NCBI GenBank assembly: GCA_965116865.1 | Contig: OZ220727.1 | Coordinates: forward strand, 2,108,001 to 2,172,000 | Origin: Aldehydirespirator sp965116865 | GTDB taxonomy: Bacteria > Actinomycetota > Acidimicrobiia > Acidimicrobiales > Aldehydirespiratoraceae | Length of the DNA stretch: 64,000 nucleotides | Direction: 5' to 3' | Shown here: in pieces, positions 48,332-57,587 of the stretch | Numbering within the stretch: position 1 is the first letter of the stretch | How the letters are laid out: the number at the start of each line of letters is the position of its first letter | Notes under the pieces: generated by a model | What the model saw: only the letters and a program-made list of their open reading frames with translations | The model's database searches: none | Told to the model about the DNA's origin: nothing | Program-made: the position numbers and the translations under genes

Positions 48332-51241
48332 CTACCCGTCGAATTGCTGGAGCAGACGCTGGAGGATCTCGTCCTGGCGGCGGCGCAGATCGGCCAGCTC
48401 GTCGATCAGCTGCCGAGACTCCTCCGGAGTCAGCTCCCCCACGCCGACCGGCCGCGACGCTCCGACGGACGGACCGTCGGCACCGTCGAGCCGCTGCACA
48501 GGCTCGACCGGCAGCGGAGCGTCCCCGTCGGTCGCCACCGGCGGCAGAGCCACCCCGCTGAAGTCCGAACCCGGGTACAGGTCCTCGAGCGCCTCGCCCA
48601 GCGTCTTGCCCAACGCGGTGCGGTTGCCCACCGAGGCGATCACCCCGGCCAGCAGCGGGATCTGGGTCCCCTGTGCCCGCACATACATCGGCCGCACATA
48701 CAGCACCGAGTCCTCCACGGGCAGCAACAGCATGTCGCCGAAGTCCACCTGCGATCCCTGGTCGTTCAGCAAGGTCAGCTCCCGGCTGATGGCCGGGTTG
48801 GTGGACACGTTCGACGCCACGATGGCGGGACCCGGCGCCAGCAGGTTCGACATCTCATAGGACACAAGCCGCGACGATCCGTCGGCGCGGGTCTCGCCCA
48901 CCATGAACGCTGTGAGCTCCTTGCGGCTGTCGTCCTCGGAGACCGGCACGAACGAGCGCAGGGCCACGTAGGACGCCTCCTCCTCGCCGGGCAGCTGGAT
49001 CAGCGAGTAGTACGCCGGAACCCGCCGCTCGCGTCGAGTCAGCAGCCCCCGGTCGCCGACCACCGACTCGGCGGTGCCCCCGGCCTGCACGCTGCGGCCC
49101 GGATCCTGGGCCACCGCCCAGCGCTCAGTGCCGATGATCAGCGCCTCGGGGTCGGACACCTGGTAGGAGGCCCACATGTTGGTCTGCACCGTGAACAGGT
49201 CGGTCGGGAAGCGCAGGTGGGAGCGCAGATCGTCGGGCATCTCGGAAAAGTCGGTGAACAAGTCGGGGAAGGCCGCCTGCCACGCGGCCACGATCGGATC
49301 ATCGACCGGCATCACATACAGCGTCACGTCGCCGTCGTAAGAATCGACTACCGCCTTGACAGAGTTGCGAATGTAGTTGACACTGCCCGCAGCCAGCTCG
49401 GCGCCGAAATCGAGTCCGCTGGTGTCGGCGTTCTGCGAGTAGGGGTAGCGGTTGGTAGTGGTGTAGGCGTCGAGCACGTAGTGGATGCGGCCGTCGAAGA
49501 CCACCGGGTAGGCGTCGGAGTCGAACTCCAAGAACGGGGCGATGCTCTTCACCCGGTCCCGGGCGTCGCGGATGTAGATGATGCTGGTGTCGCCGTCGAC
49601 GAAATTGGAGATCAGCGGATCGAGCTGCCCGAAGCGAAGTGCGAAGGCGCTCTGGCGCAAGAACGACCCCATGTTGACACCGCCGTCGCCTGTGTAGCGG
49701 AAGCTCTCCTCGCGGCCCTGGCCGTCCACATAGTCGACCTCGTCGCGGGTGGCGCCTACCAGAGCGTAGCCGTCGAGGTTCTCCCCCACATAGATCTGAG
49801 GCTCGTCGAGATGCAGGTCGATGGTCGGATCCACCTCGACGGGCAGGCCGCCGGTGATGAACACCGGGCTGCCCCGAACGTCTGTGGCGTTGGCCCTGGC
49901 GATGGCCAACCCGTAGCCGTGGGTGATGGCCACATGCTGGCGCTCCCACGAGCCCAGCTCGCTCAGATTGAGCTCGCGGGCGGCCAGCACCACCTGGGTC
50001 AGCTCGCCGTCCACCTCGTAGCGGTCGACGTCGAGCACCGAGGAGAAGCGATAGAAGTCCCGCTCGCCCTGATCCTTCTCGAAGGTGTCGGTAAGGGTGA
50101 GCGGATCGAGGATCCGGGTGTTGCGCACTGTCTGGGCCGCCGAGCGCAACTGGGCCGGAGTGGGATTCTCACGGTAGTCGAACACCTCGAGGGCCACATC
50201 GCTGTCGGGGACCAGCGAGTAGGCCGCCCGGGTGGCCGCGATGTTGTCGTCGGTGTAGACGGACTCGCGGGCGGTGGTGTTGGGATCGACCTGGAACCGC
50301 TGCACGAACGCGGGGTACATGTTGCCCATCACCAAGGCGGTGAAGGCCCACAGGCCCACGGCCAGCACCGGCAGCACCCAGCCCCGCCGACGCAGGTTCA
50401 CCACCAGCAGCACCACCGCGAACAGCGAGATCAACAGCAGCAGGTTGAGAGCCGGGAGCTTCGCCTTGACGTCGGTGTAGAGGGCGCCGTCCACCACGCC
50501 CCGGTCCGAGACAGTGAGCTCGAAGCGCGACAGCCAGTAGTCCGCCGCCTTGACCAGGGCCAGTGCGGCCAGGATCGCCGACAGATGCACCTTCACCGAC
50601 GGCAGCACCCGTGGCGTTCCCCGCGGCACCTGGCCCCTGATGCCGCCGTTGATGTAGTGGGAGATGCCGATCACGACGAGAACGATCATCACGGCGGCGA
50701 ACAGCCAGTTCACAACGAACGTGAGGAACGGCAGCCGGAAGACGTAGAAGCCGATGTCGGTGTCGAACAACGGATCGACGACGCCGAAGTCCTTGCGGTT
50801 TATGAAGAGCAGCCACTCCTCCCACTGGTTGGACACCCCGGACGCGGCCAGCAGCGAGAACAGCGCCGACACGGCAAGTCGCACCAGCCGGGTGCGGCCC
50901 GACAGCACCTCGTGGAAGCGGCCGAGCATCTCCTCCTCAGGACCGGGTGGGCGGACCTTCGGCTTGAGGCGGTCGGCGATCAGCAGGTTGATCCAGATCA
51001 GGACGAAGAAGGCCGCCGCGAAGATCGCGAACAGGGCGATCTTCGCCAGAAGCACTCGCCCCCACACGTCGGTCCGGCCCAGTGAATCGAACCACAGATA
51101 GTCGGTGTAGAAGCGGGCGATGCCTCGCAGCGACAGGAGCAGGCACACCAAACCGGCCGCTACCAGAATCGCGACGAAGCGGGCTCTCCTAGAGCCGAAT
51201 CTGAACCTGCCGCCGGGCGTGGGGGGAGTCACGATGTTCAC
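48332..51241 (-). CDS. UPF0182 family membrane protein
   Basis: A 969-residue protein (GTG 51241) with about seven transmembrane helices in the first ~310 residues (FVAILVAAGLVCLLLSLRG, IALFAIFAAAFFVLIWINLLI, LLLLISLFAVVLLVVNL among others). A large extracytoplasmic domain follows (GYGLAIARANA, VPAYSLIQ-like YSLIQLPGEEEASYVALRSFVP, MPVDDPIVAAWQAAFPDLF). A coiled-coil tail ends in LADLRRRQDEILQRLLQQ. The whole architecture is that of actinobacterial UPF0182, often encoded near PDZ/Lon-like and DUF2342 genes, as here. Function remains undefined; it is likely an envelope protein. The gene is full length and undamaged. Confidence 0.93.
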   Translation of the reverse strand: MNIVTPPTPGGRFRFGSRRARFVAILVAAGLVCLLLSLRGIARFYTDYLWFDSLGRTDVWGRVLLAKIALFAIFAAAFFVLIWINLLIADRLKPKVRPPGPEEEMLGRFHEVLSGRTRLVRLAVSALFSLLAASGVSNQWEEWLLFINRKDFGVVDPLFDTDIGFYVFRLPFLTFVVNWLFAAVMIVLVVIGISHYINGGIRGQVPRGTPRVLPSVKVHLSAILAALALVKAADYWLSRFELTVSDRGVVDGALYTDVKAKLPALNLLLLISLFAVVLLVVNLRRRGWVLPVLAVGLWAFTALVMGNMYPAFVQRFQVDPNTTARESVYTDDNIAATRAAYSLVPDSDVALEVFDYRENPTPAQLRSAAQTVRNTRILDPLTLTDTFEKDQGERDFYRFSSVLDVDRYEVDGELTQVVLAARELNLSELGSWERQHVAITHGYGLAIARANATDVRGSPVFITGGLPVEVDPTIDLHLDEPQIYVGENLDGYALVGATRDEVDYVDGQGREESFRYTGDGGVNMGSFLRQSAFALRFGQLDPLISNFVDGDTSIIYIRDARDRVKSIAPFLEFDSDAYPVVFDGRIHYVLDAYTTTNRYPYSQNADTSGLDFGAELAAGSVNYIRNSVKAVVDSYDGDVTLYVMPVDDPIVAAWQAAFPDLFTDFSEMPDDLRSHLRFPTDLFTVQTNMWASYQVSDPEALIIGTERWAVAQDPGRSVQAGGTAESVVGDRGLLTRRERRVPAYYSLIQLPGEEEASYVALRSFVPVSEDDSRKELTAFMVGETRADGSSRLVSYEMSNLLAPGPAIVASNVSTNPAISRELTLLNDQGSQVDFGDMLLLPVEDSVLYVRPMYVRAQGTQIPLLAGVIASVGNRTALGKTLGEALEDLYPGSDFSGVALPPVATDGDAPLPVEPVQRLDGADGPSVGASRPVGVGELTPEESRQLIDELADLRRRQDEILQRLLQQFDG

Positions 51242-51309
51242 CGAAGGTCACCATATCGGCTCCGGAGGACAGTCAAGGCCATCTCGACCGCGATCTGGCC
51301 GTCACCGCC

Positions 51310-53232
51310 TCACGGCGCCTGCGCCGACCACCCAGCCGAGAAGGCTGCTTCGGCTGCGATGTCCCCCCGGAGAGACCGGGACTCACGGTAGATCGCTCGC
51401 ACCGCTGCGCCGAGCTCGTCCAGATCGTCGGTGCTCTCGACCAGCTCGCCGAGACGCTCCCGCAGGGGCTCCACCAATTCGGCCAGGACGGCGCGGCCGG
51501 CCGCCTCGAGGTCGACGTCGTCGATGCTCACGTCGATGTCGGACGCGAAGTCCTGCATCGGCACCCGAACGGCGCGGGTGTATGCCTCGGAGTCGCCGGT
51601 GATCGCGGAGCGCACGGCTCGGACCCCGTGGCGGCGCAAAGCGTCGAGCAGATCGCCCTGCTCGTCCACGACCAGCCGCTTGAGCCTGCGGCCGATCCCA
51701 CCCACCGCCGCGGCCCGGGCCGCGGCGACGAGATCGTCGGACTCGACGGTCGCCCCGGCTGCTCCTGCATACCCGCCGGACTCGACGGCCGCCCCGGCCG
51801 CCCCTGCATACCCGCCGGACTCGACGGCCGCCCCGGCCGCTCCTGCATACCCGCCGGACTCGACGGCCGCCCCGGCTGCTCCTGCGTACTCGTCGGCGAG
51901 TTCGTCGGGCTCGTCGGCGAACCCGACGATCGCTTCGGAGGCCTCGGCCCCCGAGACCGCGCCGCCGTCGGGCTCAGCCCGCGATGTCTCGGCGAGCCGC
52001 GGCTCCGGCTCGGGGACGTGCTGGGAGGTGATCGACCTCAGCCGCGCGAAGATGGCGCCAGCATCCCCGGACGGTTCCTCGGACACGGACCCGGTCTCGG
52101 ACTCGGCAGCCGCCGGCTCGGCCCCGACGACACCGGACGCCGCGGCGGGCTCGGAAACAGCGGCCCCGACGACACCGGACGCCGCGGCGGGCTCGGAAAC
52201 AGCGGCCCCGAACGCCGCGGCGCCCCCCGCGGCATCGGACTCGGGCGCAGCGGTCGCCGGCGCGGCGCTGTCGGGAACCCCGAAGGATGGCCGCTGCTGC
52301 GGAACGCCGCCGGAGTCGAAGCCGGCATCGCTCTCTGCCTCCACGTCGTAGAGCCGGACCGCGGCCGACGAAGGCTCCGTGCTCAAACCCGCCCGATCGG
52401 CGTACTCGCCCTCCTCTTCGAACCTGTCGAGGCTGTCCGGTCCGTCGGGCCTTCCTGCGCCGGCGGCCTCACCGTCCTGCTCGAGCGCCGTGCCGGCATC
52501 TGCGCCGGTCCCCGACGCGGCCCGGTCCTCCTCGCCGGGCCGGGCGTCCGAAGGCTCTCCGGCCGGGCGGGCCGAGGCGATCTCCGCTTCGAGCTCGGCG
52601 ACAGACGGCTCCGGCTGGCCCGCGACGCGCAGTGCGGCCTGCTGCGCGGCGGCCGCCGCCCGGGGCTCGGCCCGGTCCAGTTCCGCGATCCATCCGTCGA
52701 GACCCTCGCGGAAGATGCCAAGAGCCTCCCGCAGACGATCGCGCGTCACCCGGACCCGCTCCACCTCGACGCTGTGCTCATGAAGCTTGCTAGCCAGGTC
52801 GGCCAGGACCCGCTCGCGGACGGTCTGGGCCTCCGCCACCATGCGCTTGCCCCGCTCGCGGCCCTGCTCGACGACGACGTCCGCGGCCGCCCCGGCCTCC
52901 TCGACCATCCGGGCACACTCGACCTCGGCGCGCTCGACCTGCAGACGGGCCGCGTCGGTGGCCGACTGCAGGACGCGGGTCGCCTCGTCGCCCAGAGCCT
53001 CCGCTACCCGACGCGAGTCGAGCGTCTCCGCAGGAGTGGCCTCGAGTTCTGTGATCCGGCCCTCCAGCGAGCCGACCAGGGCGTTGAGCCTGCGGACCTC
53101 CGCCGCAGCCATGCGCAGCCGGGCGCGGACGGGCTCGGGCTCGTAGCCGCGGCGCACCGTGGCAAAGTCGATCTCCTCCACCGCTGCCGGGTCTATCCCG
53201 TTTCCGTGGCCCGATCCGTGGCTGTCTCCCAT
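51310..53232 (-). CDS. DivIVA-like coiled-coil protein with repeat insert
   Basis: ATG 53232 gives 640 residues. The N-terminal ~35 residues (IDFATVRRGYEPEPVRARL) resemble the DivIVA/Wag31 start (I-N--F---RRGYD...V) that binds curved membranes. A long Glu/Arg/Ala-rich coiled coil runs to about residue 215. The middle (~220-440) is disordered and acidic, containing AAVSEPAAASGVVG twice and 14-residue AYAGAAGAAVESGG-type repeats four times (42-bp units at 51750-51895). A C-terminal helical domain follows (RRLKRLVVDEQGDLLDALR ... ELGAAVRAIYRESRS). It probably organises polar growth or division; this is inference. It reads away from the PDZ protease gene. Confidence 0.75.
   Translation of the reverse strand: MGDSHGSGHGNGIDPAAVEEIDFATVRRGYEPEPVRARLRMAAAEVRRLNALVGSLEGRITELEATPAETLDSRRVAEALGDEATRVLQSATDAARLQVERAEVECARMVEEAGAAADVVVEQGRERGKRMVAEAQTVRERVLADLASKLHEHSVEVERVRVTRDRLREALGIFREGLDGWIAELDRAEPRAAAAAQQAALRVAGQPEPSVAELEAEIASARPAGEPSDARPGEEDRAASGTGADAGTALEQDGEAAGAGRPDGPDSLDRFEEEGEYADRAGLSTEPSSAAVRLYDVEAESDAGFDSGGVPQQRPSFGVPDSAAPATAAPESDAAGGAAAFGAAVSEPAAASGVVGAAVSEPAAASGVVGAEPAAAESETGSVSEEPSGDAGAIFARLRSITSQHVPEPEPRLAETSRAEPDGGAVSGAEASEAIVGFADEPDELADEYAGAAGAAVESGGYAGAAGAAVESGGYAGAAGAAVESGGYAGAAGATVESDDLVAAARAAAVGGIGRRLKRLVVDEQGDLLDALRRHGVRAVRSAITGDSEAYTRAVRVPMQDFASDIDVSIDDVDLEAAGRAVLAELVEPLRERLGELVESTDDLDELGAAVRAIYRESRSLRGDIAAEAAFSAGWSAQAP
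51750..51900. repeat. 42-bp in-frame repeats in the DivIVA-like gene
   Basis: CTCGACGGCCGCCCCGGCCG and variants recur every 42 bp, four times, encoding the 14-residue Ala/Gly unit. The 42-bp period preserves the reading frame. Confidence 0.92.
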
Positions 53233-53380
53233 GGCTCCTCCGAGGCCGCGGCCCGCGCCGGTGCGGGGCAGGCCGTCGACTGCCGCTGTCGCCACAGATG
53301 GTAGGGCGCGGGAGAGCGCCACCGGTTCATGCCTGAAGACGTCCCCTGCAGGTGAGCGCAGACCGGTGCGAACCGTTCGC
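53233..53380. other. Intergenic region upstream of the DivIVA-like gene
   Basis: No gene. It holds the DivIVA-like promoter region and the edge of the following 72-bp array. No clear promoter is visible. Confidence 0.4.
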
Positions 53381-53640
53381 GTCGCTGCGGCACCGCTCCC
53401 CCCCAGCCACCGCCGTAGCGGACGACCATCCCGTCGACGCAGCGCTGCTCGCGTCGCTGCGGCACCGCTCCCCCCCAGCCACCGCCGTAGCGGACGACCA
53501 TCCCGTCGACGCAGCGCTGCTCGCGTCGCTGCGGCACCGCTCCCCCTCAGCCACCGCCGTAGCGGACGACCATCCCGTCGACGCAGCGCTGCTCGCGTCG
53601 CTGCGGCACCGCTCCCCCTCGGCCGCCGCTGCCTGCGGAC
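53381..53640. repeat. 72-bp tandem array, about 3.5 copies, MITE-derived
   Basis: GTCGCTGCGGCACCGCTCCC starts at 53381, 53453, 53525 and 53597, exactly 72 bp apart. The unit also contains GTAGCGGACGACCATCCCGT. The first unit is preceded by AACCGTTCGC, and GTTCGCGTCGC-GCGGC-CC matches the core of the MITE at 6.6 kb. The array therefore grew from part of that dispersed repeat. Confidence 0.92.
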
Positions 53641-53645
53641 GTGAG

Positions 53646-54869
53646 TCAGCCGAGCAGGCGGCCGACAGGGTCGCCTCCGACATCGGCCAGCGCCTGCAGC
53701 GCTTCCTCCAGGTTGGCCACGCCCACCACCGGGACGTCGCCGGCGCCCGACCGGGCCTCGTCCACCGACCCCTCGGGCACGATCATCAGTCCGGCGCCCG
53801 CATCTCGGGCCGCGACCGCCTTCTGGACGACGCCCCCGACATCGCCAACGGATCCGTCGAGGCGGATGGAGCCGGTTACGGCGACCCGCTTGCCGCCGGT
53901 GAGCTCGCCCCGCGACAGCACGTCGAGCATGACCAGCGTGAAGGCCAGCCCGGCCGAGGGTCCCCCCACCGAGCCCGATGAGATGTCCACGTCGAACGGC
54001 AGCGGCGACCGCTCGACCCGCTCGGTCACGCCGCTCACCCCTATGTAAGGACCGCCGTTGTCGGGATGGACTCCGAGCCTTACCTCCACGTCGTGCAACT
54101 CATGGGTCTCCGAGTCCTCCACCGTGATCACAGCCACCGCGCCCGGCTCCAGCGGCGCCAACACCGCTCGGAGCGCGTCCACCGTGGTGACCGGTTCGCC
54201 GTCGATCGACAGGATCACGTCGCCAGGCTCGAGCAGGCCGTCGGCCGGGCCGCCGGGGACCGTCCGGAGGAACAGCACTCCGGTGAAGTCGGCCGCATGC
54301 ACTCCGAGACGCTGGAGGGCGACGATTGTGGCCACGTCCTTGGAGCTGGCCATCAGATGACGGTTGCGTTCGCGCTGCTCTGTGTCGCTGCGGTTGCCGA
54401 AGACCGAATCCCGGCTGCGCAGGTCGATCGCGCCGTCGAGCGAGGACCTGATCCAGTCCAGCACGGTCAGTTCGCTGTCGATCGCCACGGTGAGAAACAG
54501 GATCTCGCCCTCGGGATCGAACAGGTCGATACCGTCGGCCTCCACCCGGCCGGAGGCGGCTATGGCTGTGCCGGGCAGGAAGGCCACCGCGCCCTCGTCC
54601 ACCACCGAATGGCCGGGCAGCACCCGGCCGGCCCAACGGGCAGGAGCGAAGTACGCCCCGGCGATGAGCGCCAACCCCAGGACGCCGCCGACGACCACCG
54701 GACCCAGGCTCCAACTCGGCCAGCGACGGCCGGCCGAGTCAAACGAAGGCGGCGGGGGCGGCGGACGCCCGCCCGGCGCATCCGGGGGCCTATCCGTCGC
54801 AGGCGAAGGCGGCAATGGAGAAGCTAGCGTGGCAGACCGTCCAGTCGTCTTCGCTCGGGTGCCGCTCAT
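53646..54869 (-). CDS. PDZ domain Lon-like protease
   Basis: ATG 54869 gives ~407 residues. A Pro-rich tail and one transmembrane helix (LGPVVVGGVLGLALIAGAYF) anchor it. A PDZ domain lies at ~220-290 (VPGGPADGLLEPGDVILSIDGEPVTTVDALRAVL). The C-terminal domain is Lon protease-like, with the catalytic Ser in GGPSAGLAFTLVMLD and the Lys in VGGVVQKAVAARDAG, plus GSI-LDGSVGDVGG in between. This is the actinobacterial secreted/membrane Lon-like protease type often located with UPF0182 and DUF2342 genes. It probably degrades envelope proteins outside the cytosol. It diverges from the 54901 gene with only 31 bp between start codons. Confidence 0.92.
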   Translation of the reverse strand: MSGTRAKTTGRSATLASPLPPSPATDRPPDAPGGRPPPPPPSFDSAGRRWPSWSLGPVVVGGVLGLALIAGAYFAPARWAGRVLPGHSVVDEGAVAFLPGTAIAASGRVEADGIDLFDPEGEILFLTVAIDSELTVLDWIRSSLDGAIDLRSRDSVFGNRSDTEQRERNRHLMASSKDVATIVALQRLGVHAADFTGVLFLRTVPGGPADGLLEPGDVILSIDGEPVTTVDALRAVLAPLEPGAVAVITVEDSETHELHDVEVRLGVHPDNGGPYIGVSGVTERVERSPLPFDVDISSGSVGGPSAGLAFTLVMLDVLSRGELTGGKRVAVTGSIRLDGSVGDVGGVVQKAVAARDAGAGLMIVPEGSVDEARSGAGDVPVVGVANLEEALQALADVGGDPVGRLLG

Positions 54870-54900
54870 TCGTGCGGTGCCCGCACCCCAAGGTACCGCC

Positions 54901-55680
54901 ATGGCGACAGCACCGACCACCGGCGAGGCTCTCCCCAACGCTGAGCCCGACGACACCGCACCCAGCAACACCGCACCCGACAACACCGCACCCGACAACA
55001 CCGCACCCAGCAACACCGCACCCGACAACACCGCACCCAGCAACACCGCACCCAGCAACACCGCACCCGACAACACCGCACCCGACAACACCGCACCCGA
55101 CAACACCGCACCCGACAACACCGCACCCAGCAACACCGCACCCGACAACACCGCACCCGACAACACCGCACCCGACAACACCGCACCCGACAACACCGCA
55201 CCCGACAACACCGCACCCGACAACACCGCACCCGACAACACCGCACCCGACAACACCGCACCCGACAACACCGCACCCAGCAACACCGCACCCAGCAACA
55301 CCGCACCCGACAACACCGCACCCGACAACACCGCACCCGACAACACCGCACCCAGCAACACCGCGCCCGACGACGACCGGGCCTGGTCGCGGACGGCCCG
55401 ATGGGCCCGCCGATCGGCGAGCAAGGCGCTGCGGTCGTCGCCGCCGACCGTCGCCGAGCGCCGAGTCCGGTTGATCGACGTGCTGCGGGTCCTCGGACTG
55501 GCCCGGCGGGCCGTGCCCCGTCCGCTGGTTGGGCCGAAGGCGTATCCGCAGTGGTGGCAGCGGCTGCTGGCTCTGGTCGCGTTGATCGCGCTGGTAGCGG
55601 GAATCGGCTTCGCGCTGGCGGCGCTGGTGGGCCTGCTGGTGGTGGTCGCCGGCCTCCTGCTGGAGCAGGCCGTCTCCTGA
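54901..55680 (+). CDS. Membrane protein with DNTAP pentapeptide array
   Basis: ATG 54901 gives 259 residues. Residues ~18-155 consist almost entirely of the pentapeptide (N/D)-T-A-P-(D/S) repeated about 27 times, encoded by 15-bp units. The rest has a basic segment (RTARWARRSASKALRSSPPTVAERRVRLIDVLRVLGLARRA) and two closely packed hydrophobic helices at the end (LLALVALIALVAGIGFALAALVGLLVVVAGLLLEQ). The Pro/Thr repeat should be an extended, disordered stalk. Function is unknown. Shared intergenic region (31 bp) with the protease suggests a common divergent promoter. Codon use outside the array is normal. Confidence 0.7.
   Translation: MATAPTTGEALPNAEPDDTAPSNTAPDNTAPDNTAPSNTAPDNTAPSNTAPSNTAPDNTAPDNTAPDNTAPDNTAPSNTAPDNTAPDNTAPDNTAPDNTAPDNTAPDNTAPDNTAPDNTAPDNTAPSNTAPSNTAPDNTAPDNTAPDNTAPSNTAPDDDRAWSRTARWARRSASKALRSSPPTVAERRVRLIDVLRVLGLARRAVPRPLVGPKAYPQWWQRLLALVALIALVAGIGFALAALVGLLVVVAGLLLEQAVS
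54955..55370. repeat. 15-bp tandem array in coding sequence
   Basis: AACACCGCACCCGAC and AACACCGCACCCAGC alternate irregularly about 27 times. Interchange of the GAC and AGC variants in short runs suggests repeated local duplication. Confidence 0.95.
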
Positions 55681-55691
55681 GGGCCGAGCAG

Positions 55692-56480
55692 ATGGACCCA
55701 GGCGCGCGGCAGGCGCTCCAGCCGCTCCCGGCACCGCCGTCACAACGTAGGGTGGACCCACAATCGCAGAAGGCACCGCGAGCAGGAAGCGCCGTCGAGC
55801 GACGCCGGGAAGCGGCCGTGGCGGGCCACACCGGCGACATCGCCGGAGCCGGGAGACACCTCCACGACGCCGACCCGACGGTGCGCTCCAGTGCGCTGCG
55901 GGCCTTGGAGAGAGCGGGCGGCCTCACTGCCAGGCAACTCGACGGCGCTCTCAACGATCCCGCCGCGGCCGTTCGTGTGACCGCGCTCGAACTGGCCGCA
56001 TTTCGTGCAGACATAGCCACGGCAGCGGCGGCGGGCCTGCTGGCCGACGAAGACCATCGGGTAGTGGAGGCCGCCGCCTGGGCCTGCGGCGAGAAAATCT
56101 CAGCGAACGGCGCCGGCACGTCGGAGCCCGGGACGGACGCGGCGCTGGCGGCGCTCTCGCGCGTGGCCCGTCACCACGCCGATGCGCTGTGCCGGGAGTC
56201 GGCCATCGCCGCCCTGGGCGCGATCTCCCATGCGGCAGGACTGCCGGCGATCCTTGCCGGGCTGAACGACAAGCCCGCGGTCCGCCGCCGGGCGGTTATA
56301 GCGCTCGCCCCCTTCGACGGGCCCGAAGTGGACGCCGCGCTGCTGCGAGCATCCAGTGACCACGACAAGCAGGTGCGGGCAGCCGCGACGGAACTGCGCG
56401 GCTGCCAGTCGCAGGACGGTCGTCCCACCGGCGAGGCCGGCAACAGCCGCGGAGACGGACCAAGCAGCCCGCCCGACTAA
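55692..56480 (+). CDS. HEAT-like repeat protein
   Basis: ATG 55692 gives 262 residues, 11 bp after the preceding stop. It has several alpha-helical repeats of HEAT/PBS-lyase style: DADPTVRSSALRALERAGGL, DPAAAVRVTALELAAFRADI, DEDHRVVEAAAWACGE, CRESAIAALGAISHA and NDKPAVRRRAVIALAPFDGPEVDAALL (D-P-VR--A--AL pattern). Such proteins serve as protein-binding scaffolds; the partner is unknown. Its 3' end including the TAA is echoed once at 72 bp (56447-56570). Confidence 0.82.
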   Translation: MDPGARQALQPLPAPPSQRRVDPQSQKAPRAGSAVERRREAAVAGHTGDIAGAGRHLHDADPTVRSSALRALERAGGLTARQLDGALNDPAAAVRVTALELAAFRADIATAAAAGLLADEDHRVVEAAAWACGEKISANGAGTSEPGTDAALAALSRVARHHADALCRESAIAALGAISHAAGLPAILAGLNDKPAVRRRAVIALAPFDGPEVDAALLRASSDHDKQVRAAATELRGCQSQDGRPTGEAGNSRGDGPSSPPD

Positions 56481-56570
56481 CGAGACCGGAGCAGCGACCA
56501 GGCCGACGATCTGTCCCGCCGCGGAGACGGACCAAGCAGCCCGCCCGACTAACGAGACCAGAGCAGCGAG
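56447..56570. repeat. Two-copy echo of the HEAT gene stop region, 72-bp spacing
   Basis: GGAGACGGACCAAGCAGCCC starts at 56451 and 56523, each copy continuing through the TAA to GAGCAGCGA (about 50 bp, one change). The linker is about 20 bp. Confidence 0.93.
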
Positions 56571-56579
56571 CGGCGCCGG

Positions 56580-57584
56580 CTATTCGAAGTCGTCGTTGAA
56601 GATCGAGAAGTCCATGCCGAGTTGCTCGAGGCACCGGCCCGCGCCGCGCACCACCGTCTCCAGCGGGGCGTCCACCCGCCGAACCCGCAACGACATCTCC
56701 CGCGACAGCCGGATGTCCATCCCCCTGAGCAGCCCTCCCCCTCCGACGAGGAACACGCCGCGGGCGATCAAGTCCTGGGCCAGTTCGGGCGGCGACTGCG
56801 ACAGGCAGCTCAGCACCGAGTCGACCATGGCGCTCACCGGCTCGTCGATCGCTCTGCGGATCTCCTCCGGCGCCACCACCGTGGTCTTGGGCATGCCCGA
56901 CATCAGTTCCCTGCCGCGGATCTCCGCCGCGGTCTCGCTGCGGGTCGGGGCAGCCGACCCGACCACGATCTTGGTGTGCTCCGCGGTGGGCTCGCCGATA
57001 GCCATGCCGTACTCGCGCCGCATGTGGGCCTGGATGGCGTCGTCGATGTCGAACGAGCCCACCCTCACAGCCTCCAGAGCCACGATCCCGCCCAGGCTGA
57101 GCAGGGCGGTCTGGGTAGTGCCGCCCCCAATGTCGATCACCATCGACCCGACCGGCTCGTCGATGGGCAGACCCGCGCCGATGGCGGCGGCCATGGGCTG
57201 GTCGATCAGCCGTACTTCGATCGCCCCGGCCCGACGGGCGGCCTCCTGCACGGCCCGCTGCTCGACCTGAGTGATCGCCGACGGCACGCACACCACCACA
57301 CGGGCCCGGTTGATCCTGCTCACCCCCACCTGCCTCAGCAGGATCCTGATCATGTCCTGGGTGATCTCGAAGTCGGTGATGGCGCCCTTCCTCAGCGGTC
57401 GACGGGCCACGATGTGGCCGGGAGTGCGCCCCAGCATCCGACGAGCCCTGTGGCCCACCGCCAGCAGCTCGTTGGTGCTGGTGTTGAGCGCAACCACCGA
57501 CGGCTCGTTCAGCACGACCCCCTGCCCGCGGGCGTACACCAGGGTGTTCGCGGTGCCCAGATCGATAGCCAGATCGCGGGGCAG
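56580..57584 (-). CDS. mreB: MreB-like actin homologue, unusual start
   Basis: The ~334-residue actin-fold protein is complete in all motifs: phosphate-1 loop DLAIDLGTANTLVYARG, connect-1 VPSAITQVEQRAVQEAARRAGA with PMAAAIGAGLP, phosphate-2 VIDIGGGTTQTALL, adenosine loop FLVGGGGLLRGMD. Cytoskeletal role in cell-wall growth is known for the family. The natural N-terminus before DLAIDLGTANT has no ATG, GTG or TTG; the nearest in-frame codon is a CTG at 57584, directly after the TGA of the upstream gene in the same frame. Starting at the GTG 57539 would remove the phosphate loop. Translation may therefore reinitiate at CTG, or the start was lost when the neighbouring repeats expanded. Confidence 0.82.
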   Translation of the reverse strand: MPRDLAIDLGTANTLVYARGQGVVLNEPSVVALNTSTNELLAVGHRARRMLGRTPGHIVARRPLRKGAITDFEITQDMIRILLRQVGVSRINRARVVVCVPSAITQVEQRAVQEAARRAGAIEVRLIDQPMAAAIGAGLPIDEPVGSMVIDIGGGTTQTALLSLGGIVALEAVRVGSFDIDDAIQAHMRREYGMAIGEPTAEHTKIVVGSAAPTRSETAAEIRGRELMSGMPKTTVVAPEEIRRAIDEPVSAMVDSVLSCLSQSPPELAQDLIARGVFLVGGGGLLRGMDIRLSREMSLRVRRVDAPLETVVRGAGRCLEQLGMDFSIFNDDFE

Positions 57585-57587
57585 GGC

